A stretch of DNA of 64,000 nucleotides from Prorocentrum cordatum (GCA_963575745.1 CAUYUJ010017993.1:202501-266500); one strand, 5' to 3'; counted from the stretch's first letter, positions 10,790 to 20,994 are shown. Made by a program: numbers and translations. The notes: a model not told the origin generated them from the letters alone.

Positions 10790-11085
10790 CCCTGTTTCCT
10801 AGTTGATGTCCTCCTCCAAGGTCCCTCCATTATTCTCCCTGATCCTCGTCCCTCCTCTGACTTCCAACTCACTTCTTCCTCCCACATCCATCCTCACTCT
10901 CCTCGTCTCAACTCCCAACTCCCCTATGCCTCGTCACTTCTCCCTCCCACCAATATTTTCTCAACTCTGTCGTCCTCCTCCCTCATCCTCATTCACCCTA
11001 CCGCCCTGCTCCTTCCAACCTCACCCCCTCCCTCCCTCCCCCTCCACAACTACACAATCTGAATACTACTCTCCTCCCTCCCCCG
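10790..11085 (+). repeat. degenerate CT-rich tract
   Basis: Irregular CCTCC, CTTCC and CCAACTC words. No stable period. Pro/Ser/Leu frames are compositional. Confidence 0.6.
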
Positions 11086-11220
11086 AACATGCCGGCGAGG
11101 TGTACTGGTCTCCTCCGCGTTATGTTTTTTGTTTTCTTTTGTATATAAAATGTATCAATAATGATCATAATAATGATATTATTTTACAGACTGGATACCG
11201 CCGAGTTGAGAATCAAAAGT

Positions 11221-11515
11221 TGTTTTTCCAATTCCAGCGCTTTCAATCCTTTCAGAATGGCGCTCCCGCTGCAACATTGGCTGCATTTTTCCGTGCTCAG
11301 TCCTTCCAAATCATGTGCCTGTTGCAACGCTGACCTCATTTCATTGTTTCGGTTCTTCCAACTCGTGCTCCTGCAACAGCGTTGGCTTCGGTTCGGCACT
11401 TCCAGTCCTTCCACATTGTGTTCCCACTGCAGCGCTGGCCTCATTCCCGCGGTTTCGATCCTTCGAAATCGCGCAGCCGCTACAGCGTCGATCTCATTTC
11501 GCGCTGCCCGCTTTC
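11221..11515 (+). repeat. ~53 bp minisatellite, about five diverged units
   Basis: Each unit carries CTGCAACRYTGG, a TTTC or TTTTC stretch, then CCTTCCAA and a TGTGCC or CGTGCTCC word. The units are clearly related but diverged. An open plus-strand frame runs through it without a recognisable domain. Confidence 0.7.
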
Positions 11516-11965
11516 CAAACCAAACCGACCACTTGCATGTCCTGTCCTTGTGTCATGTCTGGTTTCCCTCTGACCTTTTTGTCGCAACGAGTCGCGTTCT
11601 CGACGCGACGACGTCGGCTGTGACCGTGCTCTTCTGAGATATACCATGCATCGCGCATTCTCTTGGGATGATTGCCCTGTTCGACATCCGACTCTGCGAA
11701 GAAAGAGGAGATCTACGCAATGGTAAAGGATGGGAGGGACGGGTAGGCTTTCGCACCTAACTTGTCTCCCCCCCCTCCCCATCCTCCGATCCGATGACAT
11801 TTCCCAGGAGGTTCCTTTCGGGAGGCAAACGCCAGCCCCAAGCGACGCTCCAGCGTCAGAGCCGTCCTGCCAAGTTGCTGCCCAGGGCGATAACCTGCCA
11901 CCCTGAGGCCATGCCGACCAGCCAGAAGCTTCCCTGACATCCGACGTCGCGAAACAAGTGCACGC
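11516..11965. other. unassigned sequence
   Basis: No gene, RNA or repeat recognised. Confidence 0.3.
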
Positions 11966-11969
11966 CACA

Positions 11970-12065
11970 AGCGACATCCCAGGACCACGCTGTTCGGCCA
12001 CATCTCTCGACCCGGATCGCTCTGCGAGGACCCTGGGGCCCGCAGCAGGGCGAAGACGCCCGGAG
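11970..12065 (+). repeat. family-I dispersed repeat, copy I3
   Basis: Core TCTCGACCCGGATCGCTCTG followed by CGAGGACCCTGGGGCCCG, matching I1 and I2. Confidence 0.55.
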
Positions 12066-12116
12066 CGAAGGCGCCGGCAGTGCCCAGGCCTCCGGGCGGC
12101 ACAGCCAAGACGAGAC

Positions 12117-12262
12117 CTCCTCCTCCTCCTCCTCCTCCTCCCTCCCTCCCCTCCTCCTCCTCCTCCTCCTCCTCCTCCTCCTCCTCCTCCTCCTCCCCCT
12201 CCTCCTCCTCCTCCTCCTCCTCCTCCTCCTCCTCCTCCTCCCCCTCCTCCTCCTCCCCGCCC
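12117..12262 (+). repeat. (CTC)n array
   Basis: Nearly pure CTC triplets on the plus strand with short CCC interruptions. Confidence 0.95.
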
Positions 12263-12411
12263 CTCAGACCGAGCGGCCTGGGCCAGCGGGTCCTGGTGGC
12301 TCAGAGTGAGCCTGGCGTCGCTGTAGCTGACGTTCCTGGGGCCCGCCCGCCGCGGCGGCTCTCCGTGGCCCTGCCCAGGCCTGCCGCCAGCTCGGCCCGC
12401 CGAGGGTCCCC

Positions 12412-12557
12412 TCCTCCTCCTCCTCCTCCCTCCTCCTCCTCCTCCTCTCCTCCTCCTCCCCCTCCCCCTCCTCCTCCTCCTCCTCCTCCTCCTCCTCCTC
12501 CTCCTCCTCCTCCTCCTCCCTCCCCCTCCTCCCCCTTTTTCTCCTACTCCTCCTCGA
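12412..12557 (+). repeat. (CTC)n array
   Basis: Second CTC block, separated from the preceding one by about 150 bp of GC-rich DNA. Confidence 0.95.
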
Positions 12558-12709
12558 TCGAGCCCGATCCCCCATCGATCGGCCGAACCTCATCGATCGA
12601 AGGCGGCCCCCGACCTATGCTGAGCTGGCCCCTGGCGCCAGGACCTCGACTAGGGGAGTTCTTCCCTCCCCGTCCTCGACCTCTCTCGGCGACGCGCAGG
12701 AGGACAGTC

Positions 12710-12860
12710 AAGTCGGGCGGGTCCCTGCACAGCAGGAATAGTCACAAATAGTCAAACCAAGTCTGGGGACGATGTTTTGAGTACTTGTGTTTTATCATTT
12801 TGGGGTATGTTTTGGATATTCCTCGTTTGTTCGTCCAGAATCGTCACCCCGCATAGTAAG
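12710..12860 (+). mobile_element. possible degraded family-G element, copy G8
   Basis: Left AAGTCGGGCGGGTCC with an AT-rich interior (GATGTTTTGAGTACTTGTGT) and a poorly preserved right end. Assigned by partial similarity only. Confidence 0.4.
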
Positions 12861-13231
12861 AGTGGGCACCCTTCCCAAGGGTACCCTTGCATCCTTGCCT
12901 CTTCGGTCCGCCCTTGGCCGCTGTGCGTGACCGCGCCCCGCCCGAGCGTTTCGCGATGGGCCTGCGAGGCCCTCGCCTCCTCATCGCGTATCCGTATGAC
13001 CTGATCAGTCTTGATAACAGGGGATGTGTCGACCCCTATCCCAGGCTTCGTGGGGTTTCCAAATGGACCAGAAATTTGGGGCCCAACCCTGGGATATACG
13101 ATGGGGGGGTGTCCGTGCTCGGTAGGGGTGCGTCCGAATGGCCCCCTTGGGGTGTATCCCAAGGTTTTCCCATTTTTCTGAGCGGCGAAACTTTTCGGGC
13201 GAAACTCGGGGATTGGGGGAGAAACATTAGG

Positions 13232-13472
13232 AGGCCTCCTAGATGGGGTCGGAGTAGATGGGGTCGAAGGATCGCGCAGTATCGGCGATACATCGGCGAT
13301 GCATCGGCGATGCATCGGCGATGCACTGGCGATGCATCGTCGACGTCGGCGATGCATCGGCGACGTCGACCTGAAGCAAATCGGGCCCTACATCGAGCCG
13401 CATCGGCGATGCATCGGCGATGCGGCGCGATCCTCCGACCCCATCTACTCCGACCCCATCTAGGAGGCTCCC
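13232..13472 (+). mobile_element. family-C inverted-repeat element C1 with GATGCATCGGC array
   Basis: Outer arms of about 42 bp: the left contains CTCCTAGATGGGGTCGGAGT, the right its complement with ACTCCGACCCCATCTAGGAG. Between them are about a dozen ATGCATCGGCG units, each holding the palindrome GATGCATC. Nested inside B1. Relatives at 29945-30165 and 43690-43880. Confidence 0.8.
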
Positions 13473-13612
13473 AACTTCGCGCGAAGCGCGAATAACTTCG
13501 CGCTCTCGCGCCGCCCCCCCAAAGGGAGAAAAGGAGGACGAGGAGGAGGGGGAGGAGGAACGAGGACCGCGAAGCGCGAAGGGCGAATAACTTCGCGCCC
13601 TCGAGGGAGCCC
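13473..13612 (+). repeat. family-U repeat, copy U1
   Basis: Carries GCGCGAATAACTTCGCGC twice, a GGAGGACGAGGAGG centre and a CCCTCGAGGGAGCCCTTGGG end, as in 40650-40803. Nested inside B1. Confidence 0.75.
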
Positions 13613-13774
13613 TTGGGGATTGGGGGAGAAACATCGCCCGCGACTTGATCCTTCGCGCGCGTCTTTCCCGGGCCGCGGGCGAGTGCCGCACCCAGGCGCG
13701 CGCAGGCCAGTGCGGGGGCGACCCCCCGCGGGCGCACTCGGGCGGAAGGCCGCTCCTCCGTGCCGCCGACGCCG

Positions 13775-13937
13775 TCCTCCTCCCTCCCCCCTCGATCTCC
13801 CCGACCTCCCTCCCCCCTCGATCTCCCCGTCCTCCTCCCCCTCGATCTCCCCGTCCTCCCTCCCCCTCCCTCCCCCCTCCCCCCCTCCCCCCTCCCTCCC
13901 CCCTCCCCCCTCCCTCCCCCCTCGATCTCCCCGACCT
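13775..13937 (+). repeat. CCCTCGATCTCCCCG minisatellite
   Basis: Irregular tandem copies of CCCCTCGATCTCCCCGWCCT separated by CCCTCC runs. Confidence 0.8.
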
Positions 13938-14134
13938 CGCTTCACAGGCTCAACGAGCGGCACGAGCCCCGAGGGAACGAGTGCTTCGCTGACGCCTGAT
14001 GTGAACTTCCGAGCTCCCGGGGCCCTGCTTGGGCCCCGGGACCGCCAAGAACGAATCCAGATGGAAAGATGGTCCTGGTAAGCCCGCTTCCCTCAGGATC
14101 TCTTTCCTGCGAGGCGACTCGTCCTCCTGTTCAT

Positions 14135-14195
14135 CCTTCTCCTCCTCCTCCTCCTCCTCCTCTTTCTCCTCCTCTTCCTCCTCCTCCATCACACT
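14135..14195 (+). repeat. short CTC array
   Basis: About 60 bases of CTC with TTC interruptions. Confidence 0.85.
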
Positions 14196-14473
14196 CCAAG
14201 GTTCCTCGTCCACCAGTATCCGCAATATGCGTGCACGTTTGCATGCATGTGAATCCATCGGTAGCCCATGAATGAATTCAAACTCGCTCCCAGAGCCCCT
14301 TCCCTTACCAGCCGGTTCCTCCATGAAGATGTTGGATCATCTGGCTTCGCTAAGCTGACGGTAATGTCGTAGAAGACTGGGCAGGCGGTCAAACTTGATG
14401 GAACGAGAATGAAATTCTGAGCAGGAGCGAGAGATTGCTACAGATGGCCTGATGGAGAGGAAGAGGAAGACAG

Positions 14474-14520
14474 AGAGAGAGAGAGAGAGAGCGAGGGAGA
14501 GCGCGAGAGAGAGAGAGAGT
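14474..14520 (+). repeat. (GA)n microsatellite
   Basis: GA dinucleotide run with a few GC interruptions. Confidence 0.9.
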
Positions 14521-14524
14521 GACA

Positions 14525-15070
14525 AAGACAGAACCAGCGAGACATCCTGATGGAAGCATGTCTTGGCTGTTGTTGCCATGGAAAGGAGAAAGAGGATTGA
14601 CATGTTGAGGGAAGGCCAACAAACAGATGCAAGCAATGCAAGCGACTACACAAGAGACTACCTGCATCCGCTTCGGATCGATTCGTCAATCCGAGATCAA
14701 CAAAAATATGGACCCATTCCAGGGGGGCATTTTTGTTTATACCAAACAATGTGCTGTTGGTCTGGGGCCATAAGACGGCCCCAGAAACCAAGATCTGTGA
14801 ATAGCGCCATGGTTAAACGAGCATCATGCCAGAGGCCTCGGTCGGCCCCGGGCCCCGATGCCGACCCACCCGATTTTTGGATACGTCCTGGCCAGACAGA
14901 CTCTCAAAAGGGAACCAACCTAGCAATGGTCCCGAGGGCTCCCCTACCCCTGCTGAAAATAAGGCCATGACTGATGGGCACGAAGATCCCACGATGTGAA
15001 TCCTGTGTAGGGGGCCCGTGGAATAGCTCCCAGCGGCTCCCCATTGGGGTGCCTAAATCGCAGCTACATC
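14525..15070. other. unassigned sequence
   Basis: Balanced-composition DNA with no recognisable gene or repeat. Confidence 0.35.
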
Positions 15071-15074
15071 GCGG

Positions 15075-15310
15075 TGACTATAGGTGTGCGAGTCTGAGTG
15101 TGAGTGGTGATTCTGCCTGTGAGTAAAAGACTGAGTCTGAGTGAGTCTGCGTCTGAGCATGTCTGACTGAGAGCAAGTCTGGATGTGAGAGAACCAAGAG
15201 ATGCGAGCAGTCTGTGTGCATGATGATTATGCCTAAGCCGAGTATGAGTGGATCTGACTGTATGTGCGCATCAGCGTGAGTGAGCCTCAGTGTGTGAGGT
15301 TGCGTGCACA
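15075..15310 (+). repeat. degenerate GAGTCTGA-type minisatellite
   Basis: Irregular GTGAGTCTGAGTG-like words, strongly enriched in GAGT and TCTG. No fixed unit length. Confidence 0.65.
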
Positions 15311-15423
15311 CGATAAGAGATGTGGGTGCCCTGCCCCCGACAAACCATGTGAGGTTCGCGTCTTCTTTCTCGGCTGCCCGGGGGGGGCCCTCCCGCGGCC
15401 CCGGGGGGGGGAAGACCAGTACT

Positions 15424-15554
15424 CGCCATCGCTCGGACGTCCATTCCCTGTGCACTGTTCGGTCTCGGTCTCGTGCGCTTTTTTCCTCGATGATCCAGGA
15501 TGCCCCTTCGACGGTCCTCGCCGAGAACAAAACAACACACGCCCGAGAGATGCC
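15424..15554 (+). mobile_element. family-J short element, copy J1
   Basis: Left end CGCCATCGCTCGGACGTCCA, right end ACACACGCCCGAGAGATGCC, inverted relative to each other. Interior TCGATGATCCAGGATGC and GGTCCTCGCCGA is shared with the other four J copies. On the minus strand GTGTGTTG follows the terminal repeat and CGATGGCGAG closes it, a possible GT-AG pair. Confidence 0.75.
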
Positions 15555-15555
15555 G

Positions 15556-15676
15556 GGTGTCTCGCCGCCGAGGGGCGAGGCTGCGGGGCGCGCAGGGCGT
15601 GCCTTGCGGAGGCCGCACCTCGTACACCTGGTACCACAGCTCGTCCCAGCCTGCGGCCACGAAGCGGGGGGGGGGC
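15556..15676 (-). other. short coding-like island between J1 and Y1
   Basis: A minus-strand frame reads FVAAGWDELWYQVYEV and continues with proline/arginine-rich residues. The composition is unlike the surrounding repeats. It sits exactly between element Y1 and element J1, with AG at its minus-strand start and GT just inside J1. It could be an exon or a pseudo-exon. I do not recognise the protein. Confidence 0.3.
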
Positions 15677-15830
15677 TGGAGCCGATCAGCCATAACTGGG
15701 GGAGCTGTGGTCCTTACCCCCACTGGGGGAACCCATCGCGTCGGCGATCTCTCGAGAGGGGTGTCGAAATCGATGGGTCCCCCAGAGGGGGTAAGGACCA
15801 CAGCTCCCCCAGTTGTGGCTGGCCTGTGAA
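15677..15830 (+). mobile_element. hairpin element Y1 (154 bp)
   Basis: Arms of about 50 bp pair almost completely: left CATAACTGGGGGAGCTGTGG, right CCACAGCTCCCCCAGTTGTG, each continuing into CCTTACCCCC / GGGGGTAAGG. Starts T, ends A, flanked by GGGGC at 15672-15676 and 15831-15835. The flank is GC-rich and next to a G run, so the duplication has less weight. A diverged copy is near 57985-58085. Confidence 0.8.
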
Positions 15831-16234
15831 GGGGCAAGGCTTCGCCAGAACGCATCGCGAAGCGGCTCGGCTCGGAAACGGATCTGATCGCCAACGGATC
15901 GCCCCGAATCGGGCCGAAATCGGAACGCCGCCCTCGGCTCCGGCCGGCCCCGGAATGGCAAAAAGGCGGGGGAGGGCGAATCGAGGCGAATCGAAGCTAA
16001 GTGGCGAGAAGACGGGGGAGGGCGGTTCTGGGGGAGGGGGGGGGAGGGAGGAGGAAAGGGGGATGAGGACGGAGGCAAGGAGGAGCGGGGAGGGCCGAGG
16101 GAGGCGAGCGGAGGAGGGAGAGGGAGGGCGGGAGAGGGCGGCCCGACCTCCGAAGCGGGCTGCTAAAGGACAGCACCATGACCTCTGAACTCGAATGCTG
16201 GTCGCGGATTTGAATAGTTATGACATGTCTATGA

Positions 16235-16410
16235 GGGTGAACGTAGAGGGGGGCGGTTCAGGGGGGAGCATCCAGCTGGGATCGGCGATACATCGCCGAT
16301 AGATCGGCGATCGGCCCCCCTTATGGCAAATCCGAATGGTCGTGAGCGGGGTGGGCTATCGGGCCACAGTCGGCGATGCGTGAGCGATTGTGAGCCTGTC
16401 CCCCCTCGCG
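16235..16410 (+). mobile_element. family-W element, copy W1 (degraded)
   Basis: Contains GGGATCGGCGATACATCGCC, ATGGCAAATCCGAATGGTCG and GGTGGGCTATCGGGCC, matching 61398-61571 in order. Ends are unclear. Confidence 0.6.
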
Positions 16411-16424
16411 GTGCCCGTGGGTCC

Positions 16425-16606
16425 GCTGGAGGGATAATTTGCAACACTCCAGAGCAAATCCATAAATCATCTGCCTGCAGAGGTCCACGAAAAAATCCCC
16501 CGGGCAGTAATCGGAAAACAGTACCAGCACCTCTGGGCTCCAATTCTAGCAGAGGCTCGAAGCAGTCCCGGCAGGCCTGCTGCAGGGCTGCACCCTGGAA
16601 GGTCAG
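16425..16606 (-). pseudogene. coding-like fragment, unknown protein, one frameshift
   Basis: The minus strand reads FQGAALQQACRDCFEPLLEL, then after a one-base shift VLVLFSDYCPGDFFVDLC and RQMIYGFALECC. The amino acid mix is that of a helical globular protein and the frame is unlike the surrounding low-complexity DNA. I do not recognise the family. It may be an exon copy broken by a single inserted base next to element W1. Confidence 0.35.
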
Positions 16607-17040
16607 GGGGGGGAGCGGGAGGAGGGGGGAGGGAGAGGAGGGGCGATGAGGAGAGGGGCGATGAGGGAGGGAAGGGACGAGGAGGGAAGGGCGAGGAGGG
16701 GAGGGGAACGAGAGGGGAGGGGAGGGGGAGGAGGGGCGAGGAGGGGAAGGGCCCTCTTGTAGGTGGGAGGGCGAAAACTAGGTGCCCAGGGGGACGCCCC
16801 TCCCTCCGTCCGACGGGGGTAGGGGAGACCCCCCCCCCCGCCCGTCCAGGAGGAGCGAAGAGGAGGCGACGAGGGGGGGGCGGGAGGCGCAGGGGCGAGG
16901 GGGGAAGACGAGGGGCGCAGGAACGAAGAGGGGGGACGAAGGGATGTGGACGAGGCGGTGAGGCGCGGGCGCGGGAGGGGGCGACGAGGAGGCGACGGCG
17001 GCAAAAACCAGAAGATCGCGGCGGGACGGGGGCGGAGGGC
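16607..17040 (+). repeat. degenerate G-rich GGGAGGAGGGG tract
   Basis: Irregular GGGGCGAGGAGGGGA words over more than 400 bases. All long frames here are compositional. Confidence 0.75.
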
Positions 17041-17121
17041 CCGGTCGGACGAGCGAGGCGCTTCAGAAAAGGAGCTTCCGACTGGACACATAATCATGGC
17101 CCAAGCCGGGGGCATTCGAGG

Positions 17122-17450
17122 ATCGACGAGGAAAGGGAGGGGGAAGAGGAGGAGGAGGAGGAGGAGGAGGAGCAGGAGGAGGAGGAGGAGGAGGAGGAGG
17201 AGGAGGAGAGGAGGAGGAAGGAGGAGGAGGAGGAGGAGGAGGAGGAGGAGGAGGAGGAGGAGGAGGAAAAGGAGGGGAGCAGGAGGAGGGGAGGAGGAGG
17301 AGGAGCAGGAGGAGGAAGAGGGGGAGGGGGATGAGGAGGAGGAGATGGAGGAGGAGGAAAAGGAGGAAGGGGGGGAATCTGAGGAGGACTAGGAGGAGGA
17401 GGAGGGGGGGGGGGAGGTGGAGGCGGAGGAGGAGGACGAGGAGGGGCATA
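17122..17450 (+). repeat. (GGA)n purine triplet array
   Basis: About 330 bases of GGA/GAG triplets with occasional GCA and GAC. Confidence 0.95.
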
Positions 17451-17454
17451 CGCG

Positions 17455-18050
17455 TGAGCATGACCATAAGACAAAGTCTTGAAGAGAGGCCCTCGCCCCT
17501 GCTCGGAAGACGGACGACGCGAGGAAACCCCGCAGCGCGAGTTATACGACATAAATGATCTGTCAAAACAGAAAATCGCACCAATATTGTGTGTTGCGGT
17601 GTGAACCGAAACTGTGGCAAACCCATTGCGCACTCAGGCCCGAGATGCACAGCTTGGCAGCGCTGACAGGATTGTGGCTTCACCATTATTGCAAGTCCCT
17701 CGATACACAACACTAACTGCCAGACCAAACCGTACCATTGAATGCTGTGAGACGCCGCGCCCGACGAATGCCGAACAAGGAAGAAGACGGTGAGAATGAC
17801 AGCACTATGAACGATAGGTGCCAACCACCAGAAATACAACATACCCTCCCCAAGCGGAAATGGGATATGCCAACATGGTAACTGATGACGCCGGGGCACC
17901 GACACTTTCGCCTCGCCCTTAACCAACCCACGTCCCGTCGGAAATTCCGGAGCTGCGGGTAGCCCCAAGCACGCCGCGAGGAGGCGACGAGGCAGGACCC
18001 ATGGCGCGTTTGAGCCGAAAGGGAACAACGCGCCTTGGGCCCCGTGTGCT
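17455..18050. other. unassigned island between two GGA arrays
   Basis: About 600 bases of ordinary-complexity DNA. No conserved domain or repeat family recognised on either strand. Confidence 0.35.
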
Positions 18051-18061
18051 TGTGGACGAGG

Positions 18062-19125
18062 AAACGGAGGAGGAGGAGGAAAAGGAGGAGGAGGAGGAGG
18101 AGGAGGAAGGAGGAGGAGGAGGAGGAGGAGAGAGGAGGAGGAGAGGATGGGGAGGACGAGGAGGAGGGGGAGGAGGAGGAGGAGGAGGAGGAGGAGGAGG
18201 AGGAGGAGGAGATTGAGGAGGAGGAGGAGGAGAAGAGGAGAAGGGGGAAGAAGCAGGAGAAGGGACGAGGATGAGGATGAGGAGGAGGAGGAGGAGGAGG
18301 AGGAGGAGGAGGAGGAGGAGGAGGAGGAGGAGGAGGAGACGAGGAGGGGGCGGAGGAGGAGAAAAAGGAGGAGGAGGAGGAGGAGGGGGGATGGGAGGAA
18401 GAGGGGGAGGAGGAGGACGACGAGGAGGAGGAGGAGGAGAGAGGAGGAGGAGAGGAGGAGGAGGAGGAGGAGGAGGAGGAGGAGGAGGAGGAAGAGAGGA
18501 GGAGGAGGAGGAGGAAGAAAAGAAAGAGGAAGAGAAGGGAGAGGAACAAGAGGAGGAGGGGGAACAGGAGGAGGAGGGGGAGGAGAGGAGGGACGGAGGA
18601 GGATCAGGAGGAGGAGGGGGAGGAGGAACAGAGGAGGAAGCGGAAAAGGAGGAGGAGGAACATGATGAGGAATATGGTGAAGGGAGGAGGAGGAGAGGAA
18701 GAGGAGGAGGAAGAGGAGGAGGAATCATTGTGGGATGAAATTGAGGAGGAGGAGGAAGAGGAGGAGGAGGAGGAGAAGGAGAAAGAAAAAAAAAAGAAGA
18801 AGAGAAGGGAGAGAAACAAGAGGAGGAGGGGGAACAGGAGGAGGAGGAAGAGGAGGAGGAGGAGGGGGAGGAGGAGGATCAGGAGGGAGGAGAGGAACAG
18901 AGGGAGGAGGAAGCGGAGAAGGAGGAGGAGGAACATGATGAGGAACATGGTGAAGGGAGGAGGAGGAAGAGGGAAAGGAGGAAGAGGAGGAGGAATCATT
19001 CGGGGGTGATATGGAGGAGGAGGAGGGGGAGGAGGAGGAGGAGGAGGAGGAGGAGGAGGAGGAGGAGGAGGAGGAGGAGGAGGAGGAGGAGGAGGAGGAG
19101 GAAGAGGATGGGGAGGAGGAGGGAA
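18062..19125 (+). repeat. 1.06 kb (GGA)n purine array
   Basis: Long GGA/GAG/GAA array. Two diverged higher-order units are visible: the words GAGGAACATGATGAGGAA and GGAGGAATCATT recur about 300 bp apart (near 18660-18730 and 18930-18995). Confidence 0.95.
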
Positions 19126-19839
19126 GAGGAGGAAAAGAAGGGTTGGAGTTAGAGTTTGGGTCCCAAGGCGCGGTCCGACCAACACACTACACACACGCAC
19201 GTGTTGGGGGCGTTCAACTCTTGACGGTCGAGCTCGTTTTTACGATCGCCTTAGGCCAACACTCCAAGCATGCGCGTCTTAACTAATGTTTCCGAATCGG
19301 GGTCGGTGGCGGCAAGCACTCAGCCCTTAAACCGAACAGCTGCTTATCCCCATGAATCCCACAGCTGACAGAGAACCCGAGTCGTAAGTCCTGATGCAGC
19401 CTCATAGAATGTCGCGGGTGGGCCCACCCCCCAGAAATGTGAATAGCCCCCCCCCTGGAATTGCACGAGGGAAACCATCGAGAGCCGTGAGGCGAAAACG
19501 CGGCGTCTTACGCCACTCCTGGACGCGGGCAGCCGACGCCGAGCCACAACAACGGCGACATCTTTTCCCATGCCCAATGAAAACGATGGCGGTAGGGAAC
19601 ACAGCCACAGCCTCGGCCACAGGAGGGGGTGGGGGAGAAGAAGGATGGAGGTCCGACTCACGGGGATCACCCCCCTCTCCCTCGCGGCCTCGGGCGCCCC
19701 TCGCCCGTGGGTGCCTGCGTGGCTTCTGGCCCCTTTTCGGCCTAGCGCGCGTCCAGGTGCGACCGCAAGATCCTCATTCTCACCATGTACAGAGCACGTT
19801 CCTTGTCCAGAACCTTTGATGGGATGGCGTAATCGAGCC

Positions 19840-20775
19840 AGCTTAGCACCATCATCTGCGAACCCATCAGCACCTACATTGCCGAGAACCGTCCACGATG
19901 AACTATTCCGATCAACGACCGCATATGTTGCCTCCAAGTGCGAATGAGTCCACATAATTATCTGTGACATCACCTGGCTTTCTTCCATTCTAAACTCGCA
20001 AGCTGGTCCTTGCCCAGAACTCTGTATGTTCGCATGCTGGTTTCTCGCAGCGTCTGGCCCAGCATCCGAATGAACCGTGCGGTTGTCGGTGACATGCGCG
20101 ACGCCCTTAGTGGCGAGACGGAGAGCAACCCACGTATTCGATTACACAAAAGGAAAATCCCTAACCAGTGGATGGTTTGAAAATTAATGATATGCATATT
20201 GAGATCGATTGCGAGGTCGATCGTGGAATCGATAGCGAGGGCGGTTGTAAGGTCGATCGTTAGACTGATGGTCAAGTCGGTTCAATGAGATCGATCGTGA
20301 AACCGACCGTGAGATCGTTCGTGCGATCTATTGCGGGGATCGGTTGTGAGATCCATGAATGGAATCGGTAGAAAGATGGGTCATGAGATCGATGATGAGA
20401 CCGATCAATAAGAATACTGCCCAAGAGCCGGGGATGCCGGGAACATCGTCGCCCTCCGACGTCGGCCCAGGACCCTGTGCTGGGGGCCCGGGTACCCAGA
20501 AAAGAAAACCCGGGAGACCGGCCGCCCGCCGAAATCGGCCCGAGAACATTCGCCCAATCCTTCAATCTCTGTCAGGACCACATCAGTGCAAGCGCTGATC
20601 AGGGAACAATTCACAACGTGGCACCGCTTGCACAAGACTGGGCACAGCAAAATGCTTCGCGAACTGTGTGCCATGCCCAATCCAATCCGACGACATCTGG
20701 GGTCTATCGCATAGGGCCTCCCACTGGCATCACCGAGTAGGAGAGACGGCTGGGTCTCACGTCCTGCACCCAAAA
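19840..20775 (-). pseudogene. LINE RNase H domain, broken
   Basis: The N-terminal motif reads GDASGRPYAIDPRCRRIG (about 20690-20740), corresponding to the first catalytic-Asp strand normally seen as TDGSG...DPR.RR. The C-terminal motif reads LGNVGADGFADDGAKLA (about 19840-19890), corresponding to the GN..AD...K.GA end of RNase H. Between them lie frameshifts and the GATCG minisatellite, so the domain is split in two. The first motif has GDAS in place of the usual TDGS. Confidence 0.65.
20195..20410 (+). repeat. GATCG-rich degenerate minisatellite
   Basis: About a dozen irregular ~18-20 bp units of the type GAGATCGATCGTGAAACC. It separates the two RNase H motifs of the LINE relic. Confidence 0.8.
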
Positions 20776-20994
20776 CCCCCCAGCTACCTCACCAGAGTGA
20801 AAACCACTCTGAAACAAAGATCCATCATCTGGACGCCCAGCCACTGCAGTGAAATTCATGGGCATGGCCCCGCGCGAACAAAAGCTGGGATAGTCTCCAT
20901 TTTGCGCCCTGGCCTGCGGATGTAACTCATTCGTCTCGATTGCGATGTCCCTTGTTGTGGGAGCAACCCCCTGCTCACGGCCGCGGGCACTACG

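Larger units (their letters stand above)
13015..13643 (+). mobile_element. family-B element B1 carrying a 407 bp insert
   Basis: Starts TAACAGGGGATGTGTCGACC and ends GAAACATCGCCCGCGA, with perfect 5-bp duplication CTTGA at 13010-13014 and 13644-13648. Other family-B copies are about 221 bp. Here 13228-13634 is extra and is flanked by two copies of the 20-mer GGGGATTGGGGGAGAAACAT (13208-13227 and 13615-13634). The insert contains element C1 and repeat U1. Non-coding. Confidence 0.88.
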
